Positions 1 through 6,512 of a stretch of DNA of 11,814 nucleotides are shown here, one piece after another. The stretch comes from Bacilli bacterium (GTDB lineage: Bacteria; Bacillota_I; Bacilli_A; RF39; UBA660), in NCBI GenBank assembly GCA_016295795.1, contig JAEDKN010000033.1:1-11814 (forward strand), in the 5' to 3' direction. Made by a program: the position numbers and the translations under genes. Position 1 is the stretch's first letter; each line of letters opens with the position of its first letter. The notes below the pieces were generated by a model. That model saw only the letters and a list, made by a program, of their open reading frames with translations, had not been told where the DNA came from and made no database searches.

Positions 1-34
1 ATACTTGTAAATTAATGATTTGCAACTTCACCAA

Positions 35-63
35 TTTACTAAATACATTATACGTGATATAAT
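35..63 (+). promoter_or_regulatory. Candidate upstream promoter of cysS (extended -10)
   Basis: A -35-like TTTACT (35-40) is followed after 17 nt by TATAAT (58-63), with TG one base upstream of the -10 (55-56), which is the extended -10 arrangement of sigma-A promoters. It would start a transcript near position 70, giving an 80-nt leader before cysS that contains a small AT-rich hairpin (76-93). No T-box, the usual regulator of Firmicute cysS, fits in this space. Confidence 0.5.
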
Positions 64-75
64 ATTTGATAGGTG

Positions 76-94
76 AAAACTCCATGTAGTTTTT
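76..94 (+). terminator. Small hairpin followed by a short T run in the cysS leader
   Basis: AAAACT (76-81) and AGTTTT (88-93) are perfect inverted repeats around a 6-nt loop, with one further T at 94. It sits between two candidate cysS promoters, so it could weakly attenuate transcripts from the upstream one. The stem is only 6 bp and mostly A-U, so it is weak at best and may be chance in such AT-rich DNA. Confidence 0.2.
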
Positions 95-120
95 GAATAA
101 TAAAAGATTAATTTTATAAT
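93..120 (+). promoter_or_regulatory. Proximal promoter of cysS
   Basis: TTGAAT (93-98), 16 nt, then TATAAT (115-120). The transcript would start near 127, and an AAAGGA ribosome binding site (135-140) stands 9 nt before the cysS ATG. A second TATAAT at 126-131 lacks a good -35 at the right distance. Confidence 0.6.
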
Positions 121-149
121 AAAATTATAATATAAAAGGATGGTGTAAC

Positions 150-1544
150 ATGAAATTATACAATACGCTGACTAAAAAAGTAGAGACTTTTACTCCTAAT
201 GAAGAGGGAATTGTTAGAATGTACACGTGTGGGCCAACAGTATATAATTATGCGCACATTGGAAATTTACGCACTTATATTTTTGAAGATGTCTTAGAAA
301 AAGGACTTGAATACTTAGGTTATGATGTGATTAGAGTTATGAATATTACCGATGTTGGACATATGACAAGTGATGGAGATACTGGTGAAGACAAAATGGA
401 AAAGGGTGCACTTAGGGAAGGTAAAACAGTCTATGAATTAGCGGATTTTTATACTAATGCGTTTTTTGTAGATACAGAAAAACTAAATATAAGAAAGCCT
501 TCAATAATAGAAAAAGCAAGTGATCATGTTGATAAATATATTGAAATGATACAAAAAATGTTAGATGAGGGATATGCATACATTTCAAATGGCAATGTTT
601 ATTTTGATATAACTAAAGCTAAAGATTATTATGAGTTATCAGGTAAAAATGCAGAAGACTTAAAGGTCGGAGTTCGTGATACTGTAGAAGAAGATAAAGC
701 AAAAAGAAATCCAGGAGATTTTGGATTGTGGTTTACTGTTTCTAAATTTGCTAATCAGGATATGAAATGGGATTCACCATGGGGAATAGGTTACCCTGGA
801 TGGCATATAGAATGTTCAGGTATCTCAGCACAGTACTTAGGAGAGTATTTAGATATTCACTGTGGTGGAATAGATAATATTTTTCCACATCATACTAACG
901 AAATTGCTCAAAGTGAGGCTTATTTTGGACACAAATGGTGTAATTACTGGGTTCATGGAGAACATCTAAATGATAAAAGTGGTAAAATGAGCAAATCAAA
1001 TGGGGAATTTTTAACTATTTCTTTGTTAGAAGAAAAAGGGTTTTCTCCACTTAGTTATAGGTTCTTTTGCTTAAACAGTCATTATCGTAATCAACTTACA
1101 TTTTCATGGGAAGCCTTAAAAGGTGCAGAATCCGCATATCAAAAGTTAAAAAATAAAATAAAATCTCTAGATAAAACTCCAGATTTGCATGAGGAAAAAA
1201 TAGACTATTATCAAAGTTTGTTTAAAGAAGCAATAGCTAATGATCTTAATACGTCTTCTATGTTAACTGTTTTATATGACGTCTTAAAAGATGAGCAACT
1301 TTCAGACTTTACTAAATTATATTTGATTGATGATTTTGATAAAGTGCTTTCACTTAATTTAATAGAAGAGGAAAAAGAAATTAGTGATGATCTTGAAGAA
1401 ATGGTTTTAAAGAAAATAGAGGAAAGAAACGAAGCAAAGAAAAATAAAGAATTTGAAAAAGCAGACAAAATCAGGGATGAATTATTTAATAAAGGTATAA
1501 AACTTATAGATTCTAGAGAAGGAACAACTTATGAAATAATATAG
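150..1544 (+). CDS. cysS: Cysteinyl-tRNA synthetase
   Basis: Class I aminoacyl-tRNA synthetase that charges tRNA-Cys with cysteine in the cytoplasm using ATP. The 464-residue length is normal for the family. The class I signatures are intact: HIGN at residues 36-39 and KMSKS at 279-283. The four zinc ligands expected from the E. coli enzyme can be placed at C27, C222, H247 and E251, so discrimination of cysteine through zinc should work. The C-terminal helical anticodon-binding part (about 310-464) includes a typical EFEKADKIRDEL segment near the end. The ATG at 150 follows an AAAGGA site by 9 nt. It heads a rightward gene run, with the YugP-like gene starting 10 nt after its stop. The family assignment is secure. 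Confidence 0.98.
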   Translation: MKLYNTLTKKVETFTPNEEGIVRMYTCGPTVYNYAHIGNLRTYIFEDVLEKGLEYLGYDVIRVMNITDVGHMTSDGDTGEDKMEKGALREGKTVYELADFYTNAFFVDTEKLNIRKPSIIEKASDHVDKYIEMIQKMLDEGYAYISNGNVYFDITKAKDYYELSGKNAEDLKVGVRDTVEEDKAKRNPGDFGLWFTVSKFANQDMKWDSPWGIGYPGWHIECSGISAQYLGEYLDIHCGGIDNIFPHHTNEIAQSEAYFGHKWCNYWVHGEHLNDKSGKMSKSNGEFLTISLLEEKGFSPLSYRFFCLNSHYRNQLTFSWEALKGAESAYQKLKNKIKSLDKTPDLHEEKIDYYQSLFKEAIANDLNTSSMLTVLYDVLKDEQLSDFTKLYLIDDFDKVLSLNLIEEEKEISDDLEEMVLKKIEERNEAKKNKEFEKADKIRDELFNKGIKLIDSREGTTYEII

Positions 1545-1554
1545 GAGGCATATC

Positions 1555-2238
1555 ATGGATAGTTATATTTTAGGGCAATTATTAGTAATTGTTAGCGTAA
1601 TTATTACCATATCAGCTCAGGTATATGTAAATAGCTCATATAATAAATATAAAAGAATTGAAAATAGCAAAAAATTAAGTGGATTTGATGTCGCAAAAAA
1701 AATACTTGAGGAGAACGGATTGAGTAATATATATGTTACTGAGGTAAAAGGCAATCTAACAGATCATTATGATCCAAATAGGAAAGTAGTTAGATTATCG
1801 ACAGAGGTTTTTCACGGGACAACTATTGCCAGTGCTTCTGTTGCTGCTCATGAGGTTGGACATGCTATCCAAGATAAAGAAGGTTATTCATTTATGAGAT
1901 TTAGATCTATGATGTTCCCTCTTGTTCGTATTTCATCATATGGTGGCTATTTAGCAATAGTATTAGGTATCATATTTGGTATAATGGATTTGATATGGTT
2001 TGGTATAGCTTTAGAAGTTATAATACTTATTTTTCAATTAGTAACGCTTCCTGTAGAGTTTAACGCATCATATAGGGCAAAAGAAGAATTAAAGAAGTAT
2101 GACTTATTAGATAAATATGAAGTTGAAGGTAGCGATAAAATGTTAAAAGCTGCAGCATATACTTATGTAGCATCTGTATTAACAACACTATTACAACTAT
2201 TAAGATTAATTGTTCTATTTAATGATAGAGACAATTAG
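1555..2238 (+). CDS. yugP: YugP-family membrane zinc metallopeptidase
   Basis: A 227-residue integral membrane protein of the YugP family (putative neutral Zn metallopeptidase, PF04298-like); its substrate is unknown even in Bacillus. An N-terminal membrane segment (about 4-25) is followed by a domain carrying HEVGH at residues 99-103, the HExxH zinc-binding and catalytic motif. Two further hydrophobic segments lie around 130-170, followed by the family-typical PVEFNASYRAKEEL stretch, whose acidic residue probably completes the metal site. A last hydrophobic segment runs about 203-222. GGAGG (1544-1548) overlaps the cysS stop and stands 6 nt before the ATG, so the gene is co-transcribed and probably translationally coupled with cysS. 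The placement between cysS and mrnC is not the Bacillus arrangement. Confidence 0.9.
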   Translation: MDSYILGQLLVIVSVIITISAQVYVNSSYNKYKRIENSKKLSGFDVAKKILEENGLSNIYVTEVKGNLTDHYDPNRKVVRLSTEVFHGTTIASASVAAHEVGHAIQDKEGYSFMRFRSMMFPLVRISSYGGYLAIVLGIIFGIMDLIWFGIALEVIILIFQLVTLPVEFNASYRAKEELKKYDLLDKYEVEGSDKMLKAAAYTYVASVLTTLLQLLRLIVLFNDRDN

Positions 2239-2249
2239 TCTTTTTATTT
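2227..2249 (+). terminator. Weak terminator-like hairpin at the end of yugP
   Basis: AGAGAC (2227-2232) pairs with GTCTTT (2238-2243, one G-U pair) around a 5-nt loop, then runs into a T-rich stretch to 2249. The yugP stop codon lies within it. The stem is short, so termination is probably partial. A promoter starts inside the T-rich tail. Confidence 0.35.
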
Positions 2250-2275
2250 ACAAATATATAAATAATTGTTAAAAT
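2247..2275 (+). promoter_or_regulatory. Promoter of the kinase-like gene
   Basis: TTTACA (2247-2252), a 17-nt spacer, then TAAAAT (2270-2275) preceded by TG at 2267-2268 (extended -10). The predicted start is near 2282, leaving a leader of only about 20 nt. This makes the TTG at 2286 an unlikely start codon. Confidence 0.6.
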
Positions 2276-2303
2276 ACATAGATGTTTGGGGGTTATGGTT
2301 AAA

Positions 2304-2990
2304 ATGTTAAATATAATTAGAATGAGTAAAAATGATATTAAGAAGCTAAAATTAGTTAAGAATGGAAACTGTGGAACAACTTCTAAGGTATATAAATTAA
2401 ATGATAAAGAATGTATAAAGGTCTTTAATAATAGTATGGATGAATTTGATTTATATAGAATGAATAGATTCACCAAAATGAGTTTTGAAGGAGCAAATTT
2501 ACCTAAAGTATTGGTTTTGATTAATAATAAATTTAAAGCGAGTATAATGGATTATATAAATGGTGAAATGTTATCTGAATTAACTTCTATTGAATATTCA
2601 ACATTTATAAGACTCGCAAATGAACTCGTTCAAAATGTAAAAGTTATTTCTAAGGAAGGAATAAGAATTTTTGATTCTCATGCCGAAAATATAATGTATA
2701 ATTATGATACAGGTAAGTTGGTTTTAACCGATCCTGGCGAGTGGTCTTTTGATACTCTAAATACTAAAGAAGAAATAACAAGAAAAAATTTTGAGTTAAT
2801 TAATTCATCGATTAGGGGTCATTTGTTTCTAGCTGATAGTTATTTGCCATCATGCTTTTATATTCCTAATTTAGTAGATATCTCAGTTGACGATGATTTT
2901 ATAGATTATTATGAGGATTTAAAGGAAAAAATAGAAAAAACAAAAAATGTAAAAATAAAAACTATCCTAGATTCAAGAAGATACATGTAA
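2304..2990 (+). CDS. Small protein-kinase-fold protein of unknown substrate
   Basis: A 228-residue cytoplasmic protein with the hallmark residues of the protein-kinase-like fold. A glycine-containing loop (NGNCGTTSKVYK, residues 20-31) precedes an IKVF strand whose K39 matches the ATP-binding lysine. Further on D124 and N129 have the spacing of the HRDxxxxN catalytic loop, and D143-P144-G145 stands in for DFG. There is no membrane segment or sensor domain, and the C-lobe is short, more like an aminoglycoside-, choline- or lipid-kinase-type enzyme than a full Ser/Thr kinase. I do not recognise the family and cannot name a substrate. ATG 2304 was chosen because the GGGGG at 2288-2292 is 11 nt away; ATG 2295 would be only 2 nt from it, and TTG 2286 sits almost at the predicted transcript start. 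The mrnC gene follows after 13 nt. Confidence 0.75.
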   Translation: MLNIIRMSKNDIKKLKLVKNGNCGTTSKVYKLNDKECIKVFNNSMDEFDLYRMNRFTKMSFEGANLPKVLVLINNKFKASIMDYINGEMLSELTSIEYSTFIRLANELVQNVKVISKEGIRIFDSHAENIMYNYDTGKLVLTDPGEWSFDTLNTKEEITRKNFELINSSIRGHLFLADSYLPSCFYIPNLVDISVDDDFIDYYEDLKEKIEKTKNVKIKTILDSRRYM

Positions 2991-3003
2991 GGGGAATTTT
3001 AGA

Positions 3004-3387
3004 ATGGATGTAAATGAAATTAATATTTTGGTATTAGCATATCTTGGCGATACAATATACGAGGGATATGTAAGAGAGTATTTAATAAATAAGAGAATCT
3101 CAAATGTTAATGATTTGCAAAAAGAATCAATAAATTTTGTCAGTGCAAAATCGCAAGCAAAGTTTTTAACGCAATTAATGGAAAAAAATCTCTTGAGTCA
3201 AGAAGAACTTGATATAGTAAAAAGAGCTAGAAATTATAGAAACAGTAGGCATCCTAAAAATTGTGATATAATTACTTATAAACATGCGACTGCGCTAGAA
3301 GCATTGATTGGTTATTTGCATTTAGTTAAAAATGATAAAAGAGTTAATCAAATAATGAAATATATTTTATCAGAAGAAGAGAAGTAA
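3004..3387 (+). CDS. mrnC: Mini-ribonuclease III
   Basis: Dimeric RNase III-type endoribonuclease without the C-terminal double-stranded-RNA-binding domain. In Bacillus subtilis it matures the ends of 23S rRNA. The 127 residues are essentially the catalytic domain: LAYLGDTIYE (residues 11-20) carries D16, and ALEALIGYL (97-105) carries E99, matching the acidic metal-binding residues of the family. The conserved RARNYRNSRHPKN segment lies between them. The start is ATG 3004 after GGGGA (2991-2995, 8-nt spacing). It is followed by rlmB, as in Bacillus, so the pair act on the same rRNA: one cuts 23S precursor, the other methylates 23S. Confidence 0.95.
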   Translation: MDVNEINILVLAYLGDTIYEGYVREYLINKRISNVNDLQKESINFVSAKSQAKFLTQLMEKNLLSQEELDIVKRARNYRNSRHPKNCDIITYKHATALEALIGYLHLVKNDKRVNQIMKYILSEEEK

Positions 3388-3430
3388 ATATAAAAAAATA
3401 ATACGTCATTATGTAAAACGGAGGAAATCT

Positions 3431-4129
3431 ATGATAGTTTATGGAAGAAATGTAGCAAAAGAAATTTTAAGAAATGGTAAAAAAGTTAATAAAATTATGA
3501 TGCAAAAGGATTTTTCTGATAAAGAGATAATTTCTCTTATAGAAAAGAATAATTTAAAATATCAAATCCTAGATAAAAATGATTTTCGTAGATTTGATAA
3601 ATATTCTCATCAAGGTATAATTTTAGATATAGAGGATTTTGTGTATTCAGATATTGATGAGATGATGAATGATGAAAACAGTGTTATTGTAATATTAGAT
3701 CATTTAGAAGATCCACATAATTTAGGCGCTATAATAAGGACTTGTGAAGCTGCAGGTATAAATGGAATTATAATACCCAAAGATAGAAGTGTAGGTGTTA
3801 ACTCTACAGTTATGAAAACAAGTGCAGGAGCTTTAGAAAATGTCAAAATATCAATGGTAACCAATCTTTTACAGGCAATAAATACTCTTAAAAAAAATGG
3901 TTTTTGGATAGTTGGAACGGATATGGATGATAGCATAGATTATAGAAAAATTGACTATTCAGGCAAAATAGGATTAGTTATTGGTAGTGAAGGAAATGGT
4001 ATGAGTAAAAGTGTTCATGATTCTTGCGATTTTATTGCACAAATTCCTATGTATGGAAAAATAAACAGTTTAAACGCATCGGTCGCAGCAGGAATTATGA
4101 TTTATGAGGTGATTCGTTTAAAAAGATAG
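3431..4129 (+). CDS. rlmB: 23S rRNA (guanosine-2'-O-)-methyltransferase RlmB
   Basis: SPOUT/TrmH-superfamily enzyme that uses S-adenosylmethionine to methylate the ribose of a guanosine in the 23S peptidyl-transferase loop (G2251 in E. coli). A short N-terminal substrate-binding domain (IVYGRNVAKEIL at the start) leads to the knotted catalytic domain. The three SpoU motifs are all visible: DHLEDPHNLGAIIRTCEAAG (motif 1), GLVIGSEGNGMS (motif 2) and SLNASVAAGIMIYEVIR (motif 3, about residues 213-229). The 232-residue length is a little short of the usual 245-250. GGAGG (3420-3424) stands 6 nt before the ATG. A TrmH-type tRNA methylase is the alternative, but the mrnC and sigH neighbours favour RlmB. 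Confidence 0.93.
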   Translation: MIVYGRNVAKEILRNGKKVNKIMMQKDFSDKEIISLIEKNNLKYQILDKNDFRRFDKYSHQGIILDIEDFVYSDIDEMMNDENSVIVILDHLEDPHNLGAIIRTCEAAGINGIIIPKDRSVGVNSTVMKTSAGALENVKISMVTNLLQAINTLKKNGFWIVGTDMDDSIDYRKIDYSGKIGLVIGSEGNGMSKSVHDSCDFIAQIPMYGKINSLNASVAAGIMIYEVIRLKR

Positions 4130-4136
4130 GAGATAT

Positions 4137-4754
4137 ATGAAATATCAAGAAACTAATGATTATGAATTATTATATTTAATAAGTGAAAATAATGAAGTGG
4201 CCTATAATTTTATTTACGAAAAATATAGGCCTCTGATAGAAAAAATGGCAACAAAGCTAAATAGGAAATATAAATATGTAGGTTTAGAATATGAGGATTT
4301 AGTGCAAGAAGGAATGTATGGATTAAGTGAAGCGATTAGGCAGTATAATTTTAAGGAAAACAATTTGTTTTTCACACTTGCTTATTTGTGTATAAAAAGA
4401 GAAATGCAGAGATTAGCTATTAAGACACTCAGATATAAAAATATGGTATTAAATATTGCTTATTCATTAGAAAGTGAAATCTCTAATGAAGGGCCTCTAA
4501 TTGAAGAATTATTGTTTTCTGATAAAGATTTAATATCTACTAATTTAGAACAAGAAGAAAGAACGCTTTATATTTTAAATTTAAAATATGAGTTAAAAGA
4601 TATATATATGCCAGTTTATGAGCTTAAGATTAATGGATTTTCAAATCAATCAATCGCAGAGCTTCTTGATTTAAGATATAAAGATGTTGATAATTATTTA
4701 AGAAGCATAAAAAATTGTCTTAGAAAAAAAGCGATTAATGATATTGAATATTAA
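4137..4754 (+). CDS. sigH: SigH-like RNA polymerase sigma factor
   Basis: A 205-residue sigma-70-family factor that lacks region 1.1. Region 2 is clear: FIYEKYRPLIEKMA (core binding), EYEDLVQEGMYGLSEAIRQY (region 2.2, about 51-70) and FFTLAYLCIKREMQRLAIKT (regions 2.3-2.4, -10 recognition). The C-terminal part (about 150-198) holds a region 4 helix-turn-helix, INGFSNQSIAELLDLRYKDV. SLESEI after region 2 and the position after rlmB both match SigH/Spo0H of Bacillus, where the order is rlmB-yacP-sigH. SigH serves sporulation or competence in other Firmicutes; here its regulon cannot be read from the window. The start lies 7 nt after the rlmB stop, with AGGAG overlapping that stop. Sigma family membership is certain; orthology to SigH is likely. 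Confidence 0.87.
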   Translation: MKYQETNDYELLYLISENNEVAYNFIYEKYRPLIEKMATKLNRKYKYVGLEYEDLVQEGMYGLSEAIRQYNFKENNLFFTLAYLCIKREMQRLAIKTLRYKNMVLNIAYSLESEISNEGPLIEELLFSDKDLISTNLEQEERTLYILNLKYELKDIYMPVYELKINGFSNQSIAELLDLRYKDVDNYLRSIKNCLRKKAINDIEY

Positions 4755-4772
4755 TTTTAAAACAGTTATAAT
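4744..4772 (+). promoter_or_regulatory. Promoter inside the end of the sigma factor gene
   Basis: TTGAAT (4744-4749), a 17-nt spacer, then TATAAT (4767-4772). The -35 box lies in the last codons of the sigma factor gene. The predicted start, near 4779, is only about 9 nt before the ATG at 4788, so the transcript would begin at the GGTGAT that serves as ribosome binding site. Confidence 0.6.
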
Positions 4773-4787
4773 TATACTGGTGATAAT

Positions 4788-5438
4788 ATGGAAAATACAT
4801 TTTCTATAAGTCTAAAAAAATATCTGGATTCTGAGCAAGATACTAGTAAGATGCTTGAAGGAATAAATTCTTTAGATAGGCAACTTAAATATCTTCACAA
4901 TAATAATTATTATGTTACAAGTATCAATTCATATGATGTCGTATTTTCCGTTAATAATAATAAAGAATATTTTGGATTTTCTAAAATAGATAGAATTCCT
5001 AAAAATTGTAATAAAGATAAGTTGATTGAAGAAAATATTAAAAGTTTGGCTGAATTATCCCTAGGTGTATATGTTTATTTAGCAATGGGAAGTGGGAACT
5101 ATTTTTATGATTATACAGAAATTTCTAAAAAATATCCTTCTTATATCAAAGATAATTATTTATCAATAAGATCAGCCATTCCTTATGGGGCAGAATATTA
5201 CGATTCAGTAATATGGGGTAGAAAATATTCATATTTCAGTGATTATGTAAAAATGCTAAATGATGAAGGCAAAAGAGAAAGAGGGAACTCAACAATATTG
5301 GTAAAATCAACTCCAACAGGAAGAGCTCTTACTGAAAGAGAGGAGTCTGCTTTTGTTAGTGCTATTTTCTATCCGATAGTAATTATTTGCGTTTTGGTAT
5401 GTATAATAATGGTGTATTTATTATATAAGTATTTATAA
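4788..5438 (+). CDS. Unrecognised cytoplasmic protein with a C-terminal membrane anchor
   Basis: A 216-residue protein I do not recognise. It has no signal peptide. The only hydrophobic stretch is at the extreme C-terminus (about 191-213, AIFYPIVIICVLVCIIMVYL), followed by a few residues including one lysine. That predicts a tail-anchored topology with about 190 residues in the cytoplasm. Residues 33-67 (LKYLH, then TSINSYDVVF, then YFGFSKI) are faintly like the catalytic and DFG loops of a protein kinase with the key acids lost (S45, D50 and Y61 where D, N and D would be). This is inference only, and no N-lobe precedes it. Translation depends on a weak GGTGAT (4779-4784). A good promoter precedes it, and whiA starts 13 nt after its stop, so the two are probably co-transcribed. 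Confidence 0.75.
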   Translation: MENTFSISLKKYLDSEQDTSKMLEGINSLDRQLKYLHNNNYYVTSINSYDVVFSVNNNKEYFGFSKIDRIPKNCNKDKLIEENIKSLAELSLGVYVYLAMGSGNYFYDYTEISKKYPSYIKDNYLSIRSAIPYGAEYYDSVIWGRKYSYFSDYVKMLNDEGKRERGNSTILVKSTPTGRALTEREESAFVSAIFYPIVIICVLVCIIMVYLLYKYL

Positions 5439-5451
5439 AGGAAGTGAGGGC

Positions 5452-6393
5452 ATGTCTTTTACATCAGAGATAAAAAATGAAACTGCAACGTTGAATTTAA
5501 CAAAATCAGAAAAAATAGCAGAGTTGTCAGCGTTTATTAGAGCAAACGGAAAAATATATGAAGAATATATAGAGCTATATACGGAAAACATTAAAGTAGC
5601 TAAAAGAATGTTTTCTTTTATTAAGGACATATATAATATTAATTGTGAAATCCAAAACAAATCTAACCCAGTATTTAATAAAAAAAACATATATTACATT
5701 TTTATAAGAGAAAAAAAGCAAGTGATTCTAGAAGATTTGTCTATTGTAGATGAATCTGGAAATTTTAAAGAAGTTACATCCGACTATATAGTTGGATCTA
5801 TAGATGAAATCAAAGCCTATATAAGAGGATCTTTTTATGCTAGGGGAAGTATAAATGATCCTAAAACGTCACAATATCACTTGGAATTTTTATATGATAA
5901 TAAATATGAAGCAGTTTTTATACAAAGATTGCTAAACGAATTTGAACTTAATGCTAAGATTCTACTCAGAGATAGAAAATATATGGTTTATATAAAAGAT
6001 TCGGATGATATAAGTGATTTTCTAAAATTGATAGGGGCATCTCAAGGCGTTATGTACTATGAAAATATAAGAGCTCTTAAAGAACAAAAAAATATAACTA
6101 ATAGATTGAATAATTGTGAGCAAGCTAATACTGATAAGATATTATTATCATCTAATGAACAAATAAATGATATAAATCTTATATTAGATAAATTAGGAGA
6201 AAATTTTTTGGACGATAGATTAAAGGAAGTGTCAACTTACAGACTAAAATATCCGGAGTCCTCCCTATTAGAATTAAGCGAAATTATGTCATTGGAAACA
6301 GGTAAAAAGATAACCAAATCAGGTTTGAATCATAGATTTAGAAAGCTTAAAGAAATAGCAAATAAATTAAGAAATAGTGACAAGCGTGTGTAA
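5452..6393 (+). CDS. whiA: WhiA-family DNA-binding regulator
   Basis: A 313-residue WhiA, a protein built from a degenerate LAGLIDADG homing-endonuclease fold fused to a C-terminal helix-turn-helix. In Bacillus it affects cell division and chromosome segregation; in Streptomyces it controls sporulation septation. The N-terminus MSFTSEIKNE is typical. IRGSFYARGSIND (about 124-136) is the conserved LAGLIDADG-derived motif. The segment from KYPESSLLELSEIM (266 on) through SGLNHRFRKLKEIA is the C-terminal HTH. AAAGGA (5437-5442) overlaps the previous stop and stands 9 nt before the ATG. In most Firmicutes whiA follows rapZ and yvcK. Neither is here; instead it follows the sigma factor and the tail-anchored protein. 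Confidence 0.93.
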   Translation: MSFTSEIKNETATLNLTKSEKIAELSAFIRANGKIYEEYIELYTENIKVAKRMFSFIKDIYNINCEIQNKSNPVFNKKNIYYIFIREKKQVILEDLSIVDESGNFKEVTSDYIVGSIDEIKAYIRGSFYARGSINDPKTSQYHLEFLYDNKYEAVFIQRLLNEFELNAKILLRDRKYMVYIKDSDDISDFLKLIGASQGVMYYENIRALKEQKNITNRLNNCEQANTDKILLSSNEQINDINLILDKLGENFLDDRLKEVSTYRLKYPESSLLELSEIMSLETGKKITKSGLNHRFRKLKEIANKLRNSDKRV

Positions 6394-6420
6394 TATTTTT
6401 GAAAATAAAATAAAATTGAA

Positions 6421-6449
6421 TTGACTTTATCGAAAACACAATATATACT
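6421..6449 (+). promoter_or_regulatory. Strong promoter of the TasA-like secreted protein
   Basis: TTGACT (6421-6426), exactly 17 nt, then TATACT (6444-6449): one mismatch to consensus in each box. It lies 28 nt after the whiA stop, where I see no convincing terminator, so some read-through from whiA is possible. The predicted start is near 6456, giving a leader of about 57 nt. Confidence 0.75.
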
Positions 6450-6456
6450 TAAATAG

Positions 6457-6488
6457 TATGAGAAAGATATAAAAATAGTTCTCTCATA
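6457..6488 (+). promoter_or_regulatory. Stem-loop at the 5' end of the secreted-protein mRNA
   Basis: TATGAGA (6457-6463) and TCTCATA (6482-6488) are perfect 7-bp inverted repeats. Allowing one bulged C (6481), the stem extends by A6464-A6465 with T6479-T6480. The stem begins at or next to the predicted transcription start, the typical position of a 5' stabilising hairpin. An operator dyad just downstream of the promoter is the alternative reading. Confidence 0.45.
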
Positions 6489-6512
6489 ACTTTATTAATA
6501 GGAGGTGAAAAG

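Noticed and set aside
47..63. ATTATA/TATAAT dyad that would place a -10 box on each strand
   Set aside because: Built only of A and T and no matching minus-strand -35; ordinary for this composition.
27..77. TTCACC (27-32) and GGTGAA (72-77) inverted repeat around the first cysS promoter
   Set aside because: Only 6 bp, arms 39 nt apart, no extension of pairing; expected by chance.
1211..1468. Minus-strand open frame inside cysS
   Set aside because: Antisense shadow rich in Ser and Phe, with no ribosome binding site, in a fully conserved gene.
2219..2476. Minus-strand open frame across the yugP-kinase junction
   Set aside because: It overlaps a promoter and a conserved gene and has the Leu/Ile/Phe-rich composition of antisense AT-rich DNA.
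3700..3936. Minus-strand open frame in rlmB
   Set aside because: Antisense to the conserved SpoU motif 1 region; no start signals.
5433..5690. Minus-strand open frame over the start of whiA
   Set aside because: Antisense to a conserved N-terminus, with no ribosome binding site.
6394..6420. Terminator after whiA
   Set aside because: The only inverted repeat (TATTT/AAATA) is five A-U pairs without a T tract; too weak to call.
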